Shown here piece by piece: positions 23,481 to 35,800 of a stretch of DNA of 64,000 nt; the first letter of the stretch is position 1, and every line of letters begins with the position of its first letter. The stretch is from Siphonodentalium dalli (taxonomy: Eukaryota > Mollusca > Scaphopoda > Gadilida > Siphonodentaliidae). Where the stretch lies: NCBI GenBank assembly GCA_032622095.1, contig CP136061.1, positions 84,976,324 through 85,040,323 of the forward strand, written 5' to 3'. The notes beneath the pieces are model-generated. The model did not search any database. It had not been told where the DNA came from and saw only the letters and a program-made list of their open reading frames with translations. A program made the translations under genes and the position numbers.

Positions 23481-26106
23481 TTTAGCTCAACTTACTTTTG
23501 TAAGTTTGAGCTATTGCCATGGTTTGGCGTCCGTCGTCCGTGTGTGCGTGTGTCCGTCAACAATTTCCTTTGGCGCGGGCTACAGGTTGTACCTTTGGTC
23601 TGATCTTCATGAAATTTGTCATGAATGTTGACATTGACATGTAGATGGGAACGAGTCATTTTGGGGTCATTCGGCCAAAAAACATGGCCGCTGGCAGCCA
23701 TCTTGGATTTCAAGATTCAATCCATTGGCGCGGCCTACAGGTCGTACTGTTCATCTGATCATCATGAAATTTGTCATTGATGTTAACAACGAGTGATTTT
23801 GGGGTCGTTCGGCCAAAAAACATGGCTGCCAGGAGCCATCTTGGATTTTACTCTTTGCATGACTAAATCCTTTGGCGTGGGCTACAGGTCGTTGTTTTGG
23901 TCGGAAGTTTATGAAATTTGTCATGGATGTTAACACTGTCATGTAGATGGGAACGAGTGATTTTGGAGTTGTTTGGCCAAAAAACATGGCCGCCAGCAGC
24001 CATCTTGGATTTTACTCTTTGCATGACTAAATCCTTTGGCGCGGGCTACAGGTTGTACCTTTGGTCTAATCTTTATGAAATTTGTCATGAATGTTGACAT
24101 TGACATGTAGATGGGAACGAATCATTGTGGGGTCATTCGGCCAAAAAACATGGCCACTGGTGGCCATCTTAGATTTCAAAATTCAATCCATTGGCGCGGG
24201 CTACAGGTCGTACTGTTCGTCTGATCATCATGAAATTTGTCATGGATGTTAATATTGACATGTAGATGGGAACGAGTCATTTTGGGGTTGTTCGGCCAAT
24301 AAACATGGCCACCAGCAGCCATCTTGGATTTTACTCTTTGCATGACTAAATCCTTTGGCGCGGGCTACAGGTTGTAGCTTCGATCGGAACATTATGCAAT
24401 TTGTCATGGATGTTAACAATGACATATAGATGGGAACGAGTGATTTTGGGGTCTTTCGCCCGAAAAACATGGCCGCCAGCAGCCATCTTGGATTTTACTC
24501 TTTGCATGACTAAATCCTTTGGCCCGGGCTACAGGTCGTACCTTTGGTCTGATCTTTATGAAATTTGTCATGAATGTTGACATTGACATGTAGATGGGAA
24601 CGAGTCATTTTGGAGTCATTCGGCCAAAAAACATGGCCGCTGGCAGCCATCTTGGATTTCAAGATTCAATCCATTGGCGCGGGCTACAGATCGTACTGTT
24701 CGCCTGATCATCATGAAATTTGTCATTGATGTTAATAATGACATGTAGATGGGAACGAGTGATTTTGGTGTCGTTCGGCCAAAAAACATGGCCGCCAGCA
24801 GCCATATTGGATGTTACTCTTTGCATGACTAAATCCTTTGCGCGGGCTACAGGTTATACCTTTGGTCTAATCTTTATGAAATTTGTCATGAATGTTGACA
24901 TTGACATGTAGATGGGAACGTATCATTGTGGGGTAATTTGGCCAAAAACATGGCCGCTGGTGGCCATCTTAGATTTCAAAATTCAATCCATTGGCGCGGG
25001 CTACAGGTCATACTGTTCGTCTGATCATCGTGAAATTTGTCATGGATGTTAATATTGACATGTAGATGGGAACGAGTCATTTTGGGGTCGTTCGGCCAAT
25101 AAACATGGCTGCCAGCAGCCATCTTGGATTTTACTCTTTGCATGACTAAATCCTTTGGCGCGGATTACAGGTCGTACCTTTGGTCTGATTTTTATGAAAT
25201 TTGTCATGAATGTTGACATTGACATGTAGATGGGAACGAGTCATTTTGGGGTCATTCGGCCAAAAAACATGGCCGCTGGCAGCCATCTTGGATTTCAAGA
25301 TTCAATCCATTGGCGCGGGCTACAGGTCGTACTGTTCGTCTGATCATCATGAAATTTGTCAGTGATGTTAATAATGACATGTAGATGGGAATGAGTGATT
25401 TTGGGGTCGTTCGGCCAAAAAACATGGCTGCCAGCAGCCATCTTGGATTTTACTCTTTGCATGACTAAATCCTTTGGCGCGGGCTACAGGTCGTTGTGTT
25501 GGTCGGAAGTTTATGAAATTTGTCATGGATGTTAACACTGACATGTAGATGGGAACGAGTGATTTTGGAGTCGTTCGGCCAAAAAAGATGGCCGCCAGCA
25601 GCCATCTTGGATTTTACTCTTTGCATGACTAAATCCTTTGGCGCGGGCTATAGGTTGCATTTGGTCTAATCTTTATGAAATTTGTCATGAATGTTGACAT
25701 TGACATGTAGATGGGAACGAATCATTGTGGGGTCATTCGGCCAAAACACATGGCCGCTGGTGGCCATCTTGGATTTCAAAATTCAATCCATTGGCGCGGG
25801 CTACAGGTCGTACTGTTCGTCTGATCATCATGACAAATTTGTAGGTCGTAGCTTTGGTCAGATCTTCATAAAATTTGTCCTGGATGTTAACAATTATACG
25901 TAGATGGGAACGAGTTCTTTTGGGGTCAATTGGCCAAAAAAAATGGCCACCAGCAGCCATCTTGTATTTTACTCTTTGCATCACTAAATCCTTTGGCGCA
26001 GGTTAGACATTTCAATTAGCACCTTTTCTATTCCTCCATTTACTGTCAACCATTAAATTATTCCCCTACCTAAGTTGAGCTACAGTGTCATTGACACTTT
26101 CATTTA
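23481..26106 (+). mobile_element. Pearl-like element with ~190-bp monomers, copy 2
   Basis: It has the same architecture and family as 19190-21350: a starting hairpin (TAGCTCAACTTAC ... GTAAGTTTGAGCTA), 'tccgtcgtccgtgtgtgcg', and about a dozen monomers with 'ggcgcgggctacaggtcgtac'. The closing arm is AAGTTGAGCTACAGTGTCAT. Monomers alternate between two subtypes (with 'gatttcaagattcaatccattgg' or 'gattttactctttgcatgac'). This implies amplification of a dimer. Confidence 0.78.
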
Positions 26107-26590
26107 TTGGATTTTGATATTTTATTGGACTAATTGAACTTTGATAGGTAAAGTACATGTATCAGTAACAATAATGATTTTCCAATTTATATCTATTTTA
26201 TTTTTTTTATATTGGATTTTGATATTTTATTGGATTATTTGGACTTCGATCGGTAAAGTACATGTATCAGTAACAATAATAATGATTACATAGCAATGGA
26301 CATGCATAGTTGTTTTGCAGACTGTGAACATTTTGAGTCTCTTTAATGCTGGTTACACATTTTGACCATGCTACCTTAATTGTCTTGTGGAAACATTCTT
26401 GTTGAAGTCTGCCTGGGTACAATCCTGCTTCCACTGCCTGACATAGAAAGACATATTTATTATGACTGATCATCAACGTTCTACTTGTTGTGTATTCTGT
26501 GCTTGTCAGTTGCTTGTTGACTATTTTGTAATAATTTTCTCTGACACATACTGAAAGAGTTAGTCTTGACAGGCTTCTAGATTCGTACTT
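26107..26590 (+). repeat. RPTP intron with a ~106-bp tandem duplication
   Basis: The segment beginning TTGGATTTTGATATTTTATT at about 26106 is repeated at about 26212, and both run to 'gtaaagtacatgtatcagtaacaataat'. A second weak duplication ('cacatactgaaa...cttctagattcgta') occurs at about 26540 and 26845. No exon is seen. Confidence 0.65.
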
Positions 26591-26723
26591 ACAGTAATGC
26601 CCTAAATAATCGACTCCTTAACCACAGCAGAATTATGGGTAATTTTTCAGGATTTAGTCGGAAATATGGCTTGTTGCCATTTATTGTAAAGCTCTCACTG
26701 CGATTATTTAGGGCAATACTGTA
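26591..26723. mobile_element. Palindromic TA-flanked MITE, copy 3 (right arm truncated)
   Basis: The left arm is complete from ACAGTAATGCCCTAAATAAT to 'gaaatatggcttgttgcca'. The right arm is reduced to about 25 bp ending GGGCAATACTGTA. Confidence 0.85.
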
Positions 26724-27091
26724 GTTACAATTATCAGTGAGTTGACAGTGACTTGATGGGGCCCTTCCATCTTGACAGGCTTCTAGATTCGTATTAGCTT
26801 AGTTCGCTATTTGTATTTGTGTGATAATCAGATTTTCAGTGACACATACTGAAATATTGATTCTTCACTGTCTTCTAGATTTGTATTTTAGTTACAATTA
26901 ACAGTAAATATATTGACTTGCTGAGGCGTGAGCAGTCTAACCCTTTGGACACTGCAGGAGAGCAACAATAGTTACTGTTAAATCAACCAAGAGTATAGAC
27001 ATACATGTATCTCCAGGAATGATAGAATATAGTGTATAGAATGTTAAATTTTTTATTATTTTGTCTGATTTGAGAAACATGGACCAATATA

Positions 27092-27226
27092 CAGTTATCG
27101 CCCGCGATTGAGTGAGACACGGGGATTTGTCGCCCGCTGGAGACCTGGAATGTCACCCGAGGGTGACATTCCAGGTCGAGAGTGGCGACAAATCCCTGTG
27201 TCTCACGAAAACAAGGGTGATAACTG
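27092..27226. mobile_element. Fold-back MITE, 135 bp
   Basis: CAGTTATCGCCC at the left pairs with GGGTGATAACTG at the right. The arms continue through GTGAGACACGGGGATTTGTC and its complement to a centre of CTGGAATGTCACCC / GGGTGACATTCCAG. It is a nearly perfect hairpin. No coding capacity. Confidence 0.82.
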
Positions 27227-28570
27227 TTTTGTTATCTGACAAAGGAGTACACACGAACCTCCTTAATAGCAGGCATAAATGCGCGCATATATTCTTTAAT
27301 CCAGTTCGATAAGTTAATTTTATGTTGGAATCATCGATATTTAGAAAATAAAACATTCATAATCTGGATCAATTAACAGACCCGTCATTTGCGCAGCTAT
27401 TCTCTGGTCAGTTTGCTGGTTGCATGGTGGAAATCGGTTCACGGAAAGATGAGTAAAGCAATTTCGAAGTTGAGTAGCCATGCAGCGAAATGTTCGGTTT
27501 CGTTTCAAATGTCCGTGAAGACGCCGACAGACGTATTCATTTCCAGATTGCTAAAATGTGAAACTAACACGTAGTAGCGCAAAAAGAAATTGACATATGT
27601 CACAGATTGTTACGCAACATCCGGGTATTCTCTGAAGTCTGAGGAATGTATTGAAGAAAAGAAATAGTCAATTGATAAACAGTAAAGAGTGGCTATTTGA
27701 ACTAGTACATAAACGTATTTGTAACGTATGTACATCGTATGTGCGATTGCCTGCAGCACACACCAACTGCATAATAAGGTTTATCTATTTGTCCCACGGT
27801 CTTTATTATTGATATAAAAAGGTCCAATAGGAAAATTACACATTATAACGGATTTGTGTCCGCGATAACACCACTTATACATAGCGTGCTTTATTTGCAA
27901 CTAAAAAAACACACAATTATGCAAATTAGCAAACACCACAGTTCGCGGTTGTTATGATATAGTGGGGTTTATAAAAACAGTGTTTTCGAAAATTGTTAGA
28001 GAGCTGTGAGATTGTCTCTGCACGTTGAGTTCTTCGCAGATCTATGTTTACTGGTAATAGCTGAGCGGTCAATAACTGAGACAATGTTACCCTCGAGGGT
28101 AATAAGGTGATTTACGGCCCGACATGTGACGCACTCTCAGCCAATCAGAAGAGAGGAAAGTGGGATGAAATGTGATGAAGGATAACAAGATGTTTTATTG
28201 GTATAATAATTGACTTGCACTTGTAATACAAAGGCACAAGTTCTACTTATTTAAATGTTAATTGTGGGGAGCCCTAATAGTTAACACAGACGAGTAATTA
28301 CCACCTCCTTATTTAATATATGCCGTCCTTATTTAATTACTGCCCTCTTTATTTTGGTTTTAAGGGGGGGGGGGGGGGGGGGGTCAATGGGTCCTGGATA
28401 AAATACCTTTAAAATCATAGTTTGCTATATTGATACAGCATGACAAGCGGTTCATTTTAAATCACATTATTTAGAATTGCAACCAAAAATAAACAATGTT
28501 TTATTTCAGATATACAATAACTTGCTTCATTCTATATGTCATTGCATTATTTACTGCATATTATTTACAG
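27227..28570 (+). other. RPTP intron, no exon seen; 20-nt G run
   Basis: No gene is recognised. A short palindrome TTACCCTCGAGGGTAA lies near 28089, and an uninterrupted run of 20 G occupies 28364-28383 (possible G-quadruplex or assembly weak point). Confidence 0.5.
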
Positions 28571-28696
28571 CATGCTTGTCCCGCCTATTGGCCTAAGAAG
28601 ATGGATGTACCAATTGCCTTCGGGAAAACAGCAATAGTTCTGAAATCAGAAGAAAGGATGACATCTTTCACATTAAGAGAACTGACAATTTGGAAA
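28571..28696 (+). CDS. Receptor-type tyrosine phosphatase, D2 exon b
   Basis: A ttatttacag acceptor and a ttggaaa|gtgagt donor bound exactly 42 codons. The frame reads ACPAYWPKK, then AFGKTAIVLKSEERMTSFTL and RELTIWK. This matches the 'CxxYWP ... VxLxSEExxxxYTxRxLxL' block between the substrate-recognition part and the WPD loop of PTP domains. It enters and leaves in phase 0. Both neighbouring exons fit. Confidence 0.86.
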
Positions 28697-29289
28697 GTGA
28701 GTACAGTGATTATGCTGTGAAAATTTCGCATGTGTAAAGTTACTGATGGCTCATATGTTCAATAATCATTGGTATTATTATTAACTTTAGAAACTTATGG
28801 GATGAGCTGGTGTCTGTTTTGTGACAATACGTTTTATAATATTTGCTGATTAGACATTGGCATAACAGTTTAATGCAATAATATTAATATTACATATGTG
28901 ATATGCAAATATGTGATTAAACAAAGCTGACAAATCAGTGATGCTGTGCAGAAAATACACGTAGTCCACACTTCAGAGTGAATGAATATAAAATATGACA
29001 TACATAATGATGAATACCATGTCTGTAAAATGATACGTATATCAATGGTTTAAGACAAACAATAACCACATGTATTTTATTCATGGATCATTTTATGTCC
29101 AATATTTGAAGGTCACCTTTATGTAAACGTGTGTTCAGTTGCAGAAAGTTCATTGACTGAAAGTAGTCAACCTCCCCAACTTATTGGCTCCATATGTTGC
29201 CTGAAATTATTTGTTCTGTCTGACAGACCAGTGATTTGACAGTAGCTGTACGCATGTCGCAGCGGAATGGCCAGCGGAATCATCGATAT

Positions 29290-29431
29290 ACAGTAATGCC
29301 CTAAGTAATCGACTTCTTAACCACAGCAGAATTATGGGTAACTTTTCAGGATTTAGTCAGAAACTAAATCCTGAAAAGTTACCCATAATTCTGCTGTGTT
29401 TAAGAAGTCGATTACTTAGGGCAATACTGTA
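29290..29431. mobile_element. Palindromic TA-flanked MITE, copy 4 (centre deleted)
   Basis: Both outer arms are nearly perfect complements (ACAGTAATGCCCTAAGTAAT ... GGGCAATACTGTA). The inner ~40 bp of each arm is missing, leaving 'ggatttagtcagaaactaaatcc' at the centre. Confidence 0.88.
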
Positions 29432-29475
29432 TGCGAATTCAGATGATGATGAACATTGTTTATGGGAGACATATT

Positions 29476-29940
29476 TCATGCCTGATCAAGTCTGCAAATA
29501 GGGTGTCTGTCATTTGCAGAATGAGGTCCCCAGAGGGTGAATTTAGTGATGCTATCCCGCACAGTGGGCTAGCATCACCAAATTCACCCTCTGTGGACCT
29601 CATTCTGCTTAGAATCATTTTCTGGGAAGTATCTATAGTCTCAAATTAACTTTGTTTTTAGTTACTTTTTTCCTTCTGGGAAGTTTCTATATCCCCTAAT
29701 TTGCAGAAGATAAAATGCATAATTGAGGTGTCCAATGGGTGAACATCACCAACTTCAACTGGGGAACTTCAATCTGATCCTAGGACTCCCATAGAAGTTG
29801 AGGCCTAAGCAGAATGAAGTCCCCAGTAGGTGAATTTAGTGATGCTAGCCCGCTGTGCGGGATAGCATCACTAAATTCACCCTCTGGGGACCTCATTCTG
29901 CAAATGACAGGCACCCTATTTGCAGGCTTGTGCCTGATGC
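29476..29940. mobile_element. Nested inverted repeats (two hairpins inside a larger palindrome)
   Basis: Two ~94-bp hairpins (about 29517-29610 and 29807-29902) are each built from 'gcagaatgaggtccccagag', GGTGAATTTAGTGATGCTA and their complements. The outer sequences TCTGCAAATAGGGTGTCTGT and the 3' 'acaggcaccctatttgcaggc' are also inverted copies. The whole block therefore folds as one large palindrome. This looks like a fold-back element with duplicated hairpin ends. A conventional TSD is not evident. Confidence 0.75.
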
Positions 29941-30400
29941 AATAACTGGGCTTACTTTATACATAGAAATTAAAAATTATAGTATTAACCCTTCCATGAC
30001 TGGAGCTTCCTCAAATTCTGTTAAAACCATGTATCACAGCAATCTCTTATATGCCAGTATCCCATAGAGCCTCGCATATATAAGAGAATGCATTAGCCTA
30101 ACACCATATTTACTTTGACCTTGTAAACCAGTGCATTCTCATATATGCAAGGGTCCCTAAAGCACTGGCACATGATCTTTAATGCCGCACCAGTGTGGCT
30201 CCAATCATGAAATGGTTAACAGACAACCTATGTCTATATTGATTGAATAGACTCACAAAATGGCATCAATAAGTTAAGAAGATTATACTCTGATTTGTAT
30301 TTTTTTGGACGGGTTTTGTACAGAAATGAATATCTGCTCTCAAACCTGCATATTTTTGAGTGAATGAACTTTTTTACAAATTTAACTATACTCCAATAAA

Positions 30401-30961
30401 CTCCATGATCTTTAATGCCGCACCAGCGTGGCTCAAATCACTCAAATAAACTCCATGATCTTTAATGCCGCACCAGCGTGGCTCAAATCACTCAAATAAA
30501 CTCCATGATCTTTAATGCTGCACCAGCGTGGCTCAAATCACTCAAATAAACTCCATGATCTTTAATGCCGCACCAGCGTGGCTCAAATCACTCAAATAAA
30601 CTCCATGATCTTTAATGCTGCACCAGCGTGGCTCAAATCACTCAAATAAACTCCATGATCTTTAATGCCGCACCAGCGTGGCTCAAATCACTCAAATAAA
30701 CTCCATGATCTTTAATGCTGCACCAGCGTGGCTCAAATCACTCAAATAAACTCCATGATCTTTAATGCCGCACCAGCGTGGCTCAAATCACTCAAATAAA
30801 CTCCATGATCTTTAATGCCGCACCAGCGTGGCTCAAATCACTCAAATAAACTCCATGATCTTTAATGCCGCACCAGCGTGGCTCAAATCACTCAAATAAA
30901 CTCCATGATCTTTAATGCCGCACCAGCGTGGCTCAAATCACTCAAATAAACTCCATGATCT
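30401..30961. repeat. 50-bp tandem repeat, 11 near-perfect copies
   Basis: Units start at 30401 and every 50 bp to 30951 with CTCCATGATCTTTAATGCCG, then CACCAGCGTGGCTCAAATCA and CTCAAATAAA. The only frequent variant is CCG/CTG. A diverged single copy lies at about 30168-30210, close upstream, and may mark the ancestral unit. There are no spacers. Confidence 0.95.
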
Positions 30962-31122
30962 TTTACCTATTGGACGCTCATGTTAGTACTTAATTTCAAA
31001 GTATTACATTCTATCTTGGTGTAAACAGTATTTAATCCATATAATTCATAAAGTAATTACAATATAATAACAAGTTATGGTATGGAGGGGATTCGACAAC
31101 AAGCTGATAGCTCACATGTGTC

Positions 31123-31497
31123 CAGGGGCGCCGGAAGCATCCAAGGGCAGGAGGGGCAGAGCCTACAAAAAGGGCACTTTTCCCAGCTTTTCCGCAAAAA
31201 AGGGCATTTTCTCCGCAAACTCGGGAAAATAACCATAAATTCATTGTGGCAAAAATTCCTATTTTAATGGTATTTGTCGGTTTTTATGGCCGTTTTGTGA
31301 TAAAATTGACAAAAAATTAATATTCCTTGTGAAATTGGTGGTATTTGGACCAAAAAAGTCACATTTTGCTATAAAAACACAAGATTAAACACACAAAAAG
31401 CATTTTCTGTCTCCAGAAAAAGGGCAAGTCCTGCCCCCGCTCGCCCCCCTTGGTCAAGGGCAGGGGGGTCAGCTGCCCCCCTCTTCCGGCGCCCCTG
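31123..31497. mobile_element. hAT-like non-autonomous element with perfect 8-bp TSD
   Basis: TIRs CAGGGGCGCCGGAAG and CTTCCGGCGCCCCTG are identical over 15 bp. Both sides carry the exact duplication CATGTGTC (31115-31122 and 31498-31505). The length is 375 bp. The interior has 'agggca' strings in inverted orientation near both ends and no coding capacity. It sits less than 100 bp upstream of RPTP exon c. Confidence 0.92.
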
Positions 31498-31586
31498 CAT
31501 GTGTCGTCTCTGGTTATGGTGTGACTGAGTCTATCTTCGTCATTCAGTTGAATTAAATTACCTTGTGTTCTGTTCTCTTTCTCCAG

Positions 31587-31732
31587 GATGAAAGTAGTCG
31601 AGAAATTACTCACATTCAGTTCTTATCGGGCTCTGATTTCACCAACACGGCCAGTCTTCATGATTTCCTACTGCTGCTATCGGAGGCGAGAAGTTATCAA
31701 CAAATCAATGGGCGATTCCTGGTTCATTGCAG
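31587..31732 (+). CDS. Receptor-type tyrosine phosphatase, D2 exon c (WPD region and start of P-loop)
   Basis: A ttctccag acceptor and a tgcag|gttaat donor bound 146 bp. The frame reads REITHIQFLSGSDF, then LHDFLLLLSEARSYQ and NGRFLVHC. The position of the catalytic WPD loop reads GSDF: the Trp and Pro are replaced while the Asp is kept. The exon ends two bases into the Ser codon after the P-loop Cys, so it joins the next exon as HC|S. The altered WPD loop is typical of membrane-distal D2 domains with little catalytic activity. The last ~35 bp, with the donor, are duplicated 100 bp downstream. Confidence 0.9.
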
Positions 31733-32811
31733 GTTAATTTCAATCAGCAATTTTATATATAATCAATCTACCAACAACCCATCAATATGTTGTTTTAGTG
31801 TCCATCGATGGTTGATTCCTGGTTCATTGCAGGTTATTTTCTATCAGCACATATATTTGTAAACAATATATGAACAACCCGATCAATACATGTACATGTA
31901 TATCAATACATGTACATGTATATTGTTTTACCCTTACCAAATTTCCCTTCCCTAATTTCTCATGAGTTTCTCCTGTGAAACTCATGCTAGTTTCTCACAT
32001 GAGTTTCACAGTAGTTTTTAAGATGCAAATGAGGTGGGTGGAGCTCTAATATATAAGTGTACATTACACTGTTACAGGTAATTTTTAATCAGCAATTATA
32101 GTTATTACACACTTAGCCGTGATTTATAAGTATTTCTTGATGAATTAAAAGTGATAATGTCACACCTGTGAATTACGTCACCGGTGAGAGCACGCGATTA
32201 TTGACAGTTCCGCTCTAAGCCGGGACTATTTTCACTTTCTATGGCTCAAACATGGTTGAAGTTGAACAGAAACGAACTTCTAACGATGATGCAGAAGCAG
32301 TTAATAAACCGGTATATGAAGAAGAATCTTATGTCACGTTATCATCGAAACCACTAATTTTGACTCCGATGATCCAGACGATGTCATATTCCAGTCAAAT
32401 GAACTATAAAAAATTCCATGTGAACTATAAATTTATCCAGTTCCGAGCTGAATTTCCACGTCTTGCTCTTCGAGTGTTTGTTTATGTCGATGATTAAAAT
32501 ATCGTCACTTCAAAACATAGTTTTCTACTTTTAGCACGAATTTCAAAATATCCCGTCCCAAGTGCCATGCTTGTTCGGTCAGAATAAACACAAATTCAAC
32601 AGAAAATTTCCGAAACTTTAAAAAATGAATCGCACCAAAGTGAATCAAAATAATGAGGTCAATCTGTATCGTTACATCACAATTATTTTAATTATGTGTC
32701 CTTCCGCGTAACTGCACTCGCAACTGTACGTTGGGTTCAAAATGGGAGAATCAGTTGATCTGGGCTAATTTTGTCACATCTTCTCTTTAGAATTAGCAAC
32801 TTTTAGTGGTT
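31733..32811 (+). other. RPTP intron with a duplicated exon end; otherwise no gene
   Basis: The string GATTCCTGGTTCATTGCAGG (31714) recurs at 31814, with the following intron bases also similar. A weaker third match lies near 32070. A short Met-initiated frame at 32252-32497 (acidic, EEESYVTLSSKP) has no recognisable domain and no splice support. I do not call it a gene. Confidence 0.55.
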
Positions 32812-35800
32812 GATAGTGTGTAATAAACAGAATAATCTATTGGTTTCGATGATAACGTGACATAATTCACTCGGGTAGCTGGTCCTATTGGTGAAACCCT
32901 CGTTCGATCCGCTCACTGGTAGTAGGGCGGCTAAGTGTAAAATTATGGTAAAATCGTTCAGTTGGTGATACAAGCATGAAACTTGGTATGCATGATCAAT
33001 ATATATTACTAAAACAAATTGCTCGACAAACCAATCAAAATGGCCACCGGATTTACGATGGCCGTCATTTTTCAAAATGGCCACCGCATTGAACTTCTAC
33101 CCAATATATAAGATACACTAACCACTTTTCGGTTCTTTCTTTGTTACGATATATAAGTAAATCATCTCTTTAAAGGTTGCGTTATCATAAGTATGCAAAA
33201 TTATTATTATTTTTCGGAATTTGTTGATTATTTTCATATTTTTAACCTGTTTTTTTCCTCAAAATTCTTCAAAAAATATTTAGATGACTACTTTTTCAGC
33301 AACTGCAACTATTGTATAGGGCTTTTTGTGGTATAACATAGATACTTAGTTTAAGGCATGTGATTTCTTTGGTACTACTCTTCTGGAGTTATTGAATTTT
33401 GTTAAATGATATGTGTAAATAGGTTGTTAACATACATGTGCACGTTGGTATAGTGTGAGTTAAAATGTTTAAGTTATGCTTGGTGTTGATATTATTGACA
33501 ACACAATTGCTAATATTAATAGTGTATAATCGATTGTATGCATTTCATATTTGAAGTCATTAAATACTGTTGACATCACTGTCATTCCATATTTTGTACA
33601 AATCGGTCTTCCATACTGTATTGATTATTTTCTTATGCAGATGACAAATTTCTCTGAAGGAGGAGCACAAACATGGTCACGATGAGCTTATGAATTTCTC
33701 GGACACAGTTAGTTCTGTGCTATCTCAAGCTTGTAAATATAATTAAGTGCTACACATTGCTGGAGCAGCAGAAATCATTCGTAAACATATGCTTGAACAT
33801 CGTACCAAATTTGACAACAAGTTTGAACAAGGATGTGTACAAAGTTCTGTATCACAAAACCTTCTGCAATTTGTATGTATGATCGAGCATGGTGCTGACA
33901 TCAAGTCACAGCTTACAGTTGGTGCAACAAAGTCTGATTTAGCAATCGCGCAGTTATTACAATTCAACTGTTTCTCCTCTAGATATAAGGACAAAGCCTT
34001 TTATCATCGCCATTGTCAAGACCGTGAAACAACATTCCCTATATACACTGGCATCACTTTGTACACAAAAAACAAGGAAACGAAAACTAATTTTAAATGT
34101 TCTATGAAAACTGACTGAGTATATCTTATGATCGTGTCATGGACATCTCAAACCAGCTTGGAGAGGTTGTTGTTAAACAGTATCAAACAGATGGAGTTGT
34201 GTGTCCACCTATATTGAGAAAAGGCTTGTTCACCACATCTGCTTTGGACAATATTGACCACAACCCTACATCAACTACCAGCACATCATCTTTCCACGGG
34301 ACAAATATTTCCATGTTTCAGCATCCGCATCCAGATAATCAAGGCGAGTAGCGACCTATTGACTTCAGTTCTGGAAAAACTGCAAAAGGTCTCGTCAACA
34401 GAAGTCATTGATGGTAATCCATCAATAACGTGGTCAGCTCATCATGCGACTCAAAAGAGTGGTCATCAGTTTGATGTAGCAATAAACTCAATGTTACCTC
34501 TGTTGCGTGATCAGGCTCACTCATTAGCCATGAAATGACATTGCATGCGCAAAATTCATGAATCCGTTCAACTTCTAAACTCAGAACGGACACCGGTCAT
34601 TGGCTAAGCAGATACAGTGGCAGTGGCCAGACTGATATGGTGAGGACAAATATGTTGTTATGCTTGGAGGGTTACATCTCGAATTGGATGCTCTAAAAAT
34701 GGTTGGTTCAGTGCTTCAGGATAGCGACTGGACGAGTGCTCTCGTAGAAGCAGGTATAGCATGCCCAGGCACAGCAGATTCATTCATCAAAGCTTCACAT
34801 ATTACAAAAACCCGACAGGCATATCATATAACAGCGTGTAGTCTTTTCAAACTCATGAAATTTGCACATTCAGAATACAGCAGTCGGGATTTATCCGATG
34901 TTGATAGTACGCACTCAAATGTCAATGACTGGTGTAAAAGTAAATGTGCTGTTAGTCCACAGTTCTAGTTCTGGAGTTTGGTGCTTGACATTGAATTCAT
35001 AAAAGGAATGGGAAACCAAAATAAATGTACTTTCTATGATCTAATCAAAAGAAATTCCATTTCCATTTTTCGGTCTTCCCCAGCTGAAATCAAATCAAAG
35101 AAAACAAGTACGAAAGATGATTGCAACTCTTCTCTCGATTGTTCATTTCTTTTCAGACAAGAGAATGTGACCTTTATGACCTTTTTGCACATGAGAACCA
35201 GATTTCTCTAGCATCAATCAGTAACGATGGAAAACTTCTCAATTGATGAATATATTTGAAGCAGAGTTAACACTGCCTGAGGAAGCACCCACTGCAGATG
35301 CTGTGATAATTATAGATGGTTCTGACATAATAAATGTTCTTAAACCTAATAGTGTGAAAACATTTGATGAATATGCACAAGACAATGTCATTCCTAAAAT
35401 ACAGACATATTGCCATAAATATAAGAGAGCTGACATCATGTTTGACGTGTACAAGACAGGTAGCCGCAAACAGGAAACTAGGTCAAAGCGCGGAAAAGGG
35501 ATCAGGAGAAGGGTACCAGGATCTTGCAAAACTCTAGCAGACTGGCATAGCTTTCTTCGCGATGACAACAACAAAACAGAGCTACTAGTATTTCACTTCC
35601 TTGCTGACAGGATCGTAACTGTTAATACGGACAATGGCATTGTTGTTACCAAAGGTGAACATGTACAAAGTAACCATGAACTTGATTTGGATATATTCTT
35701 GCACCATGTATACACGAAGAGGCCGATACATGGATATTTGTGCATGCAAAACACGCAGTTATCAACCAACACAACAGCATCATAATCCAAGCCACCGACA

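Noticed and set aside
30401..30961. CRISPR-like regular repeats
   Set aside because: Units are contiguous with no unique spacers, and the surrounding DNA is animal.
32252..32497. 81-codon acidic frame as a gene or as the 5' exon of the nuclease/CXC gene
   Set aside because: It lies outside the inverted arms, has no family similarity that I recognise and no supported splice site.
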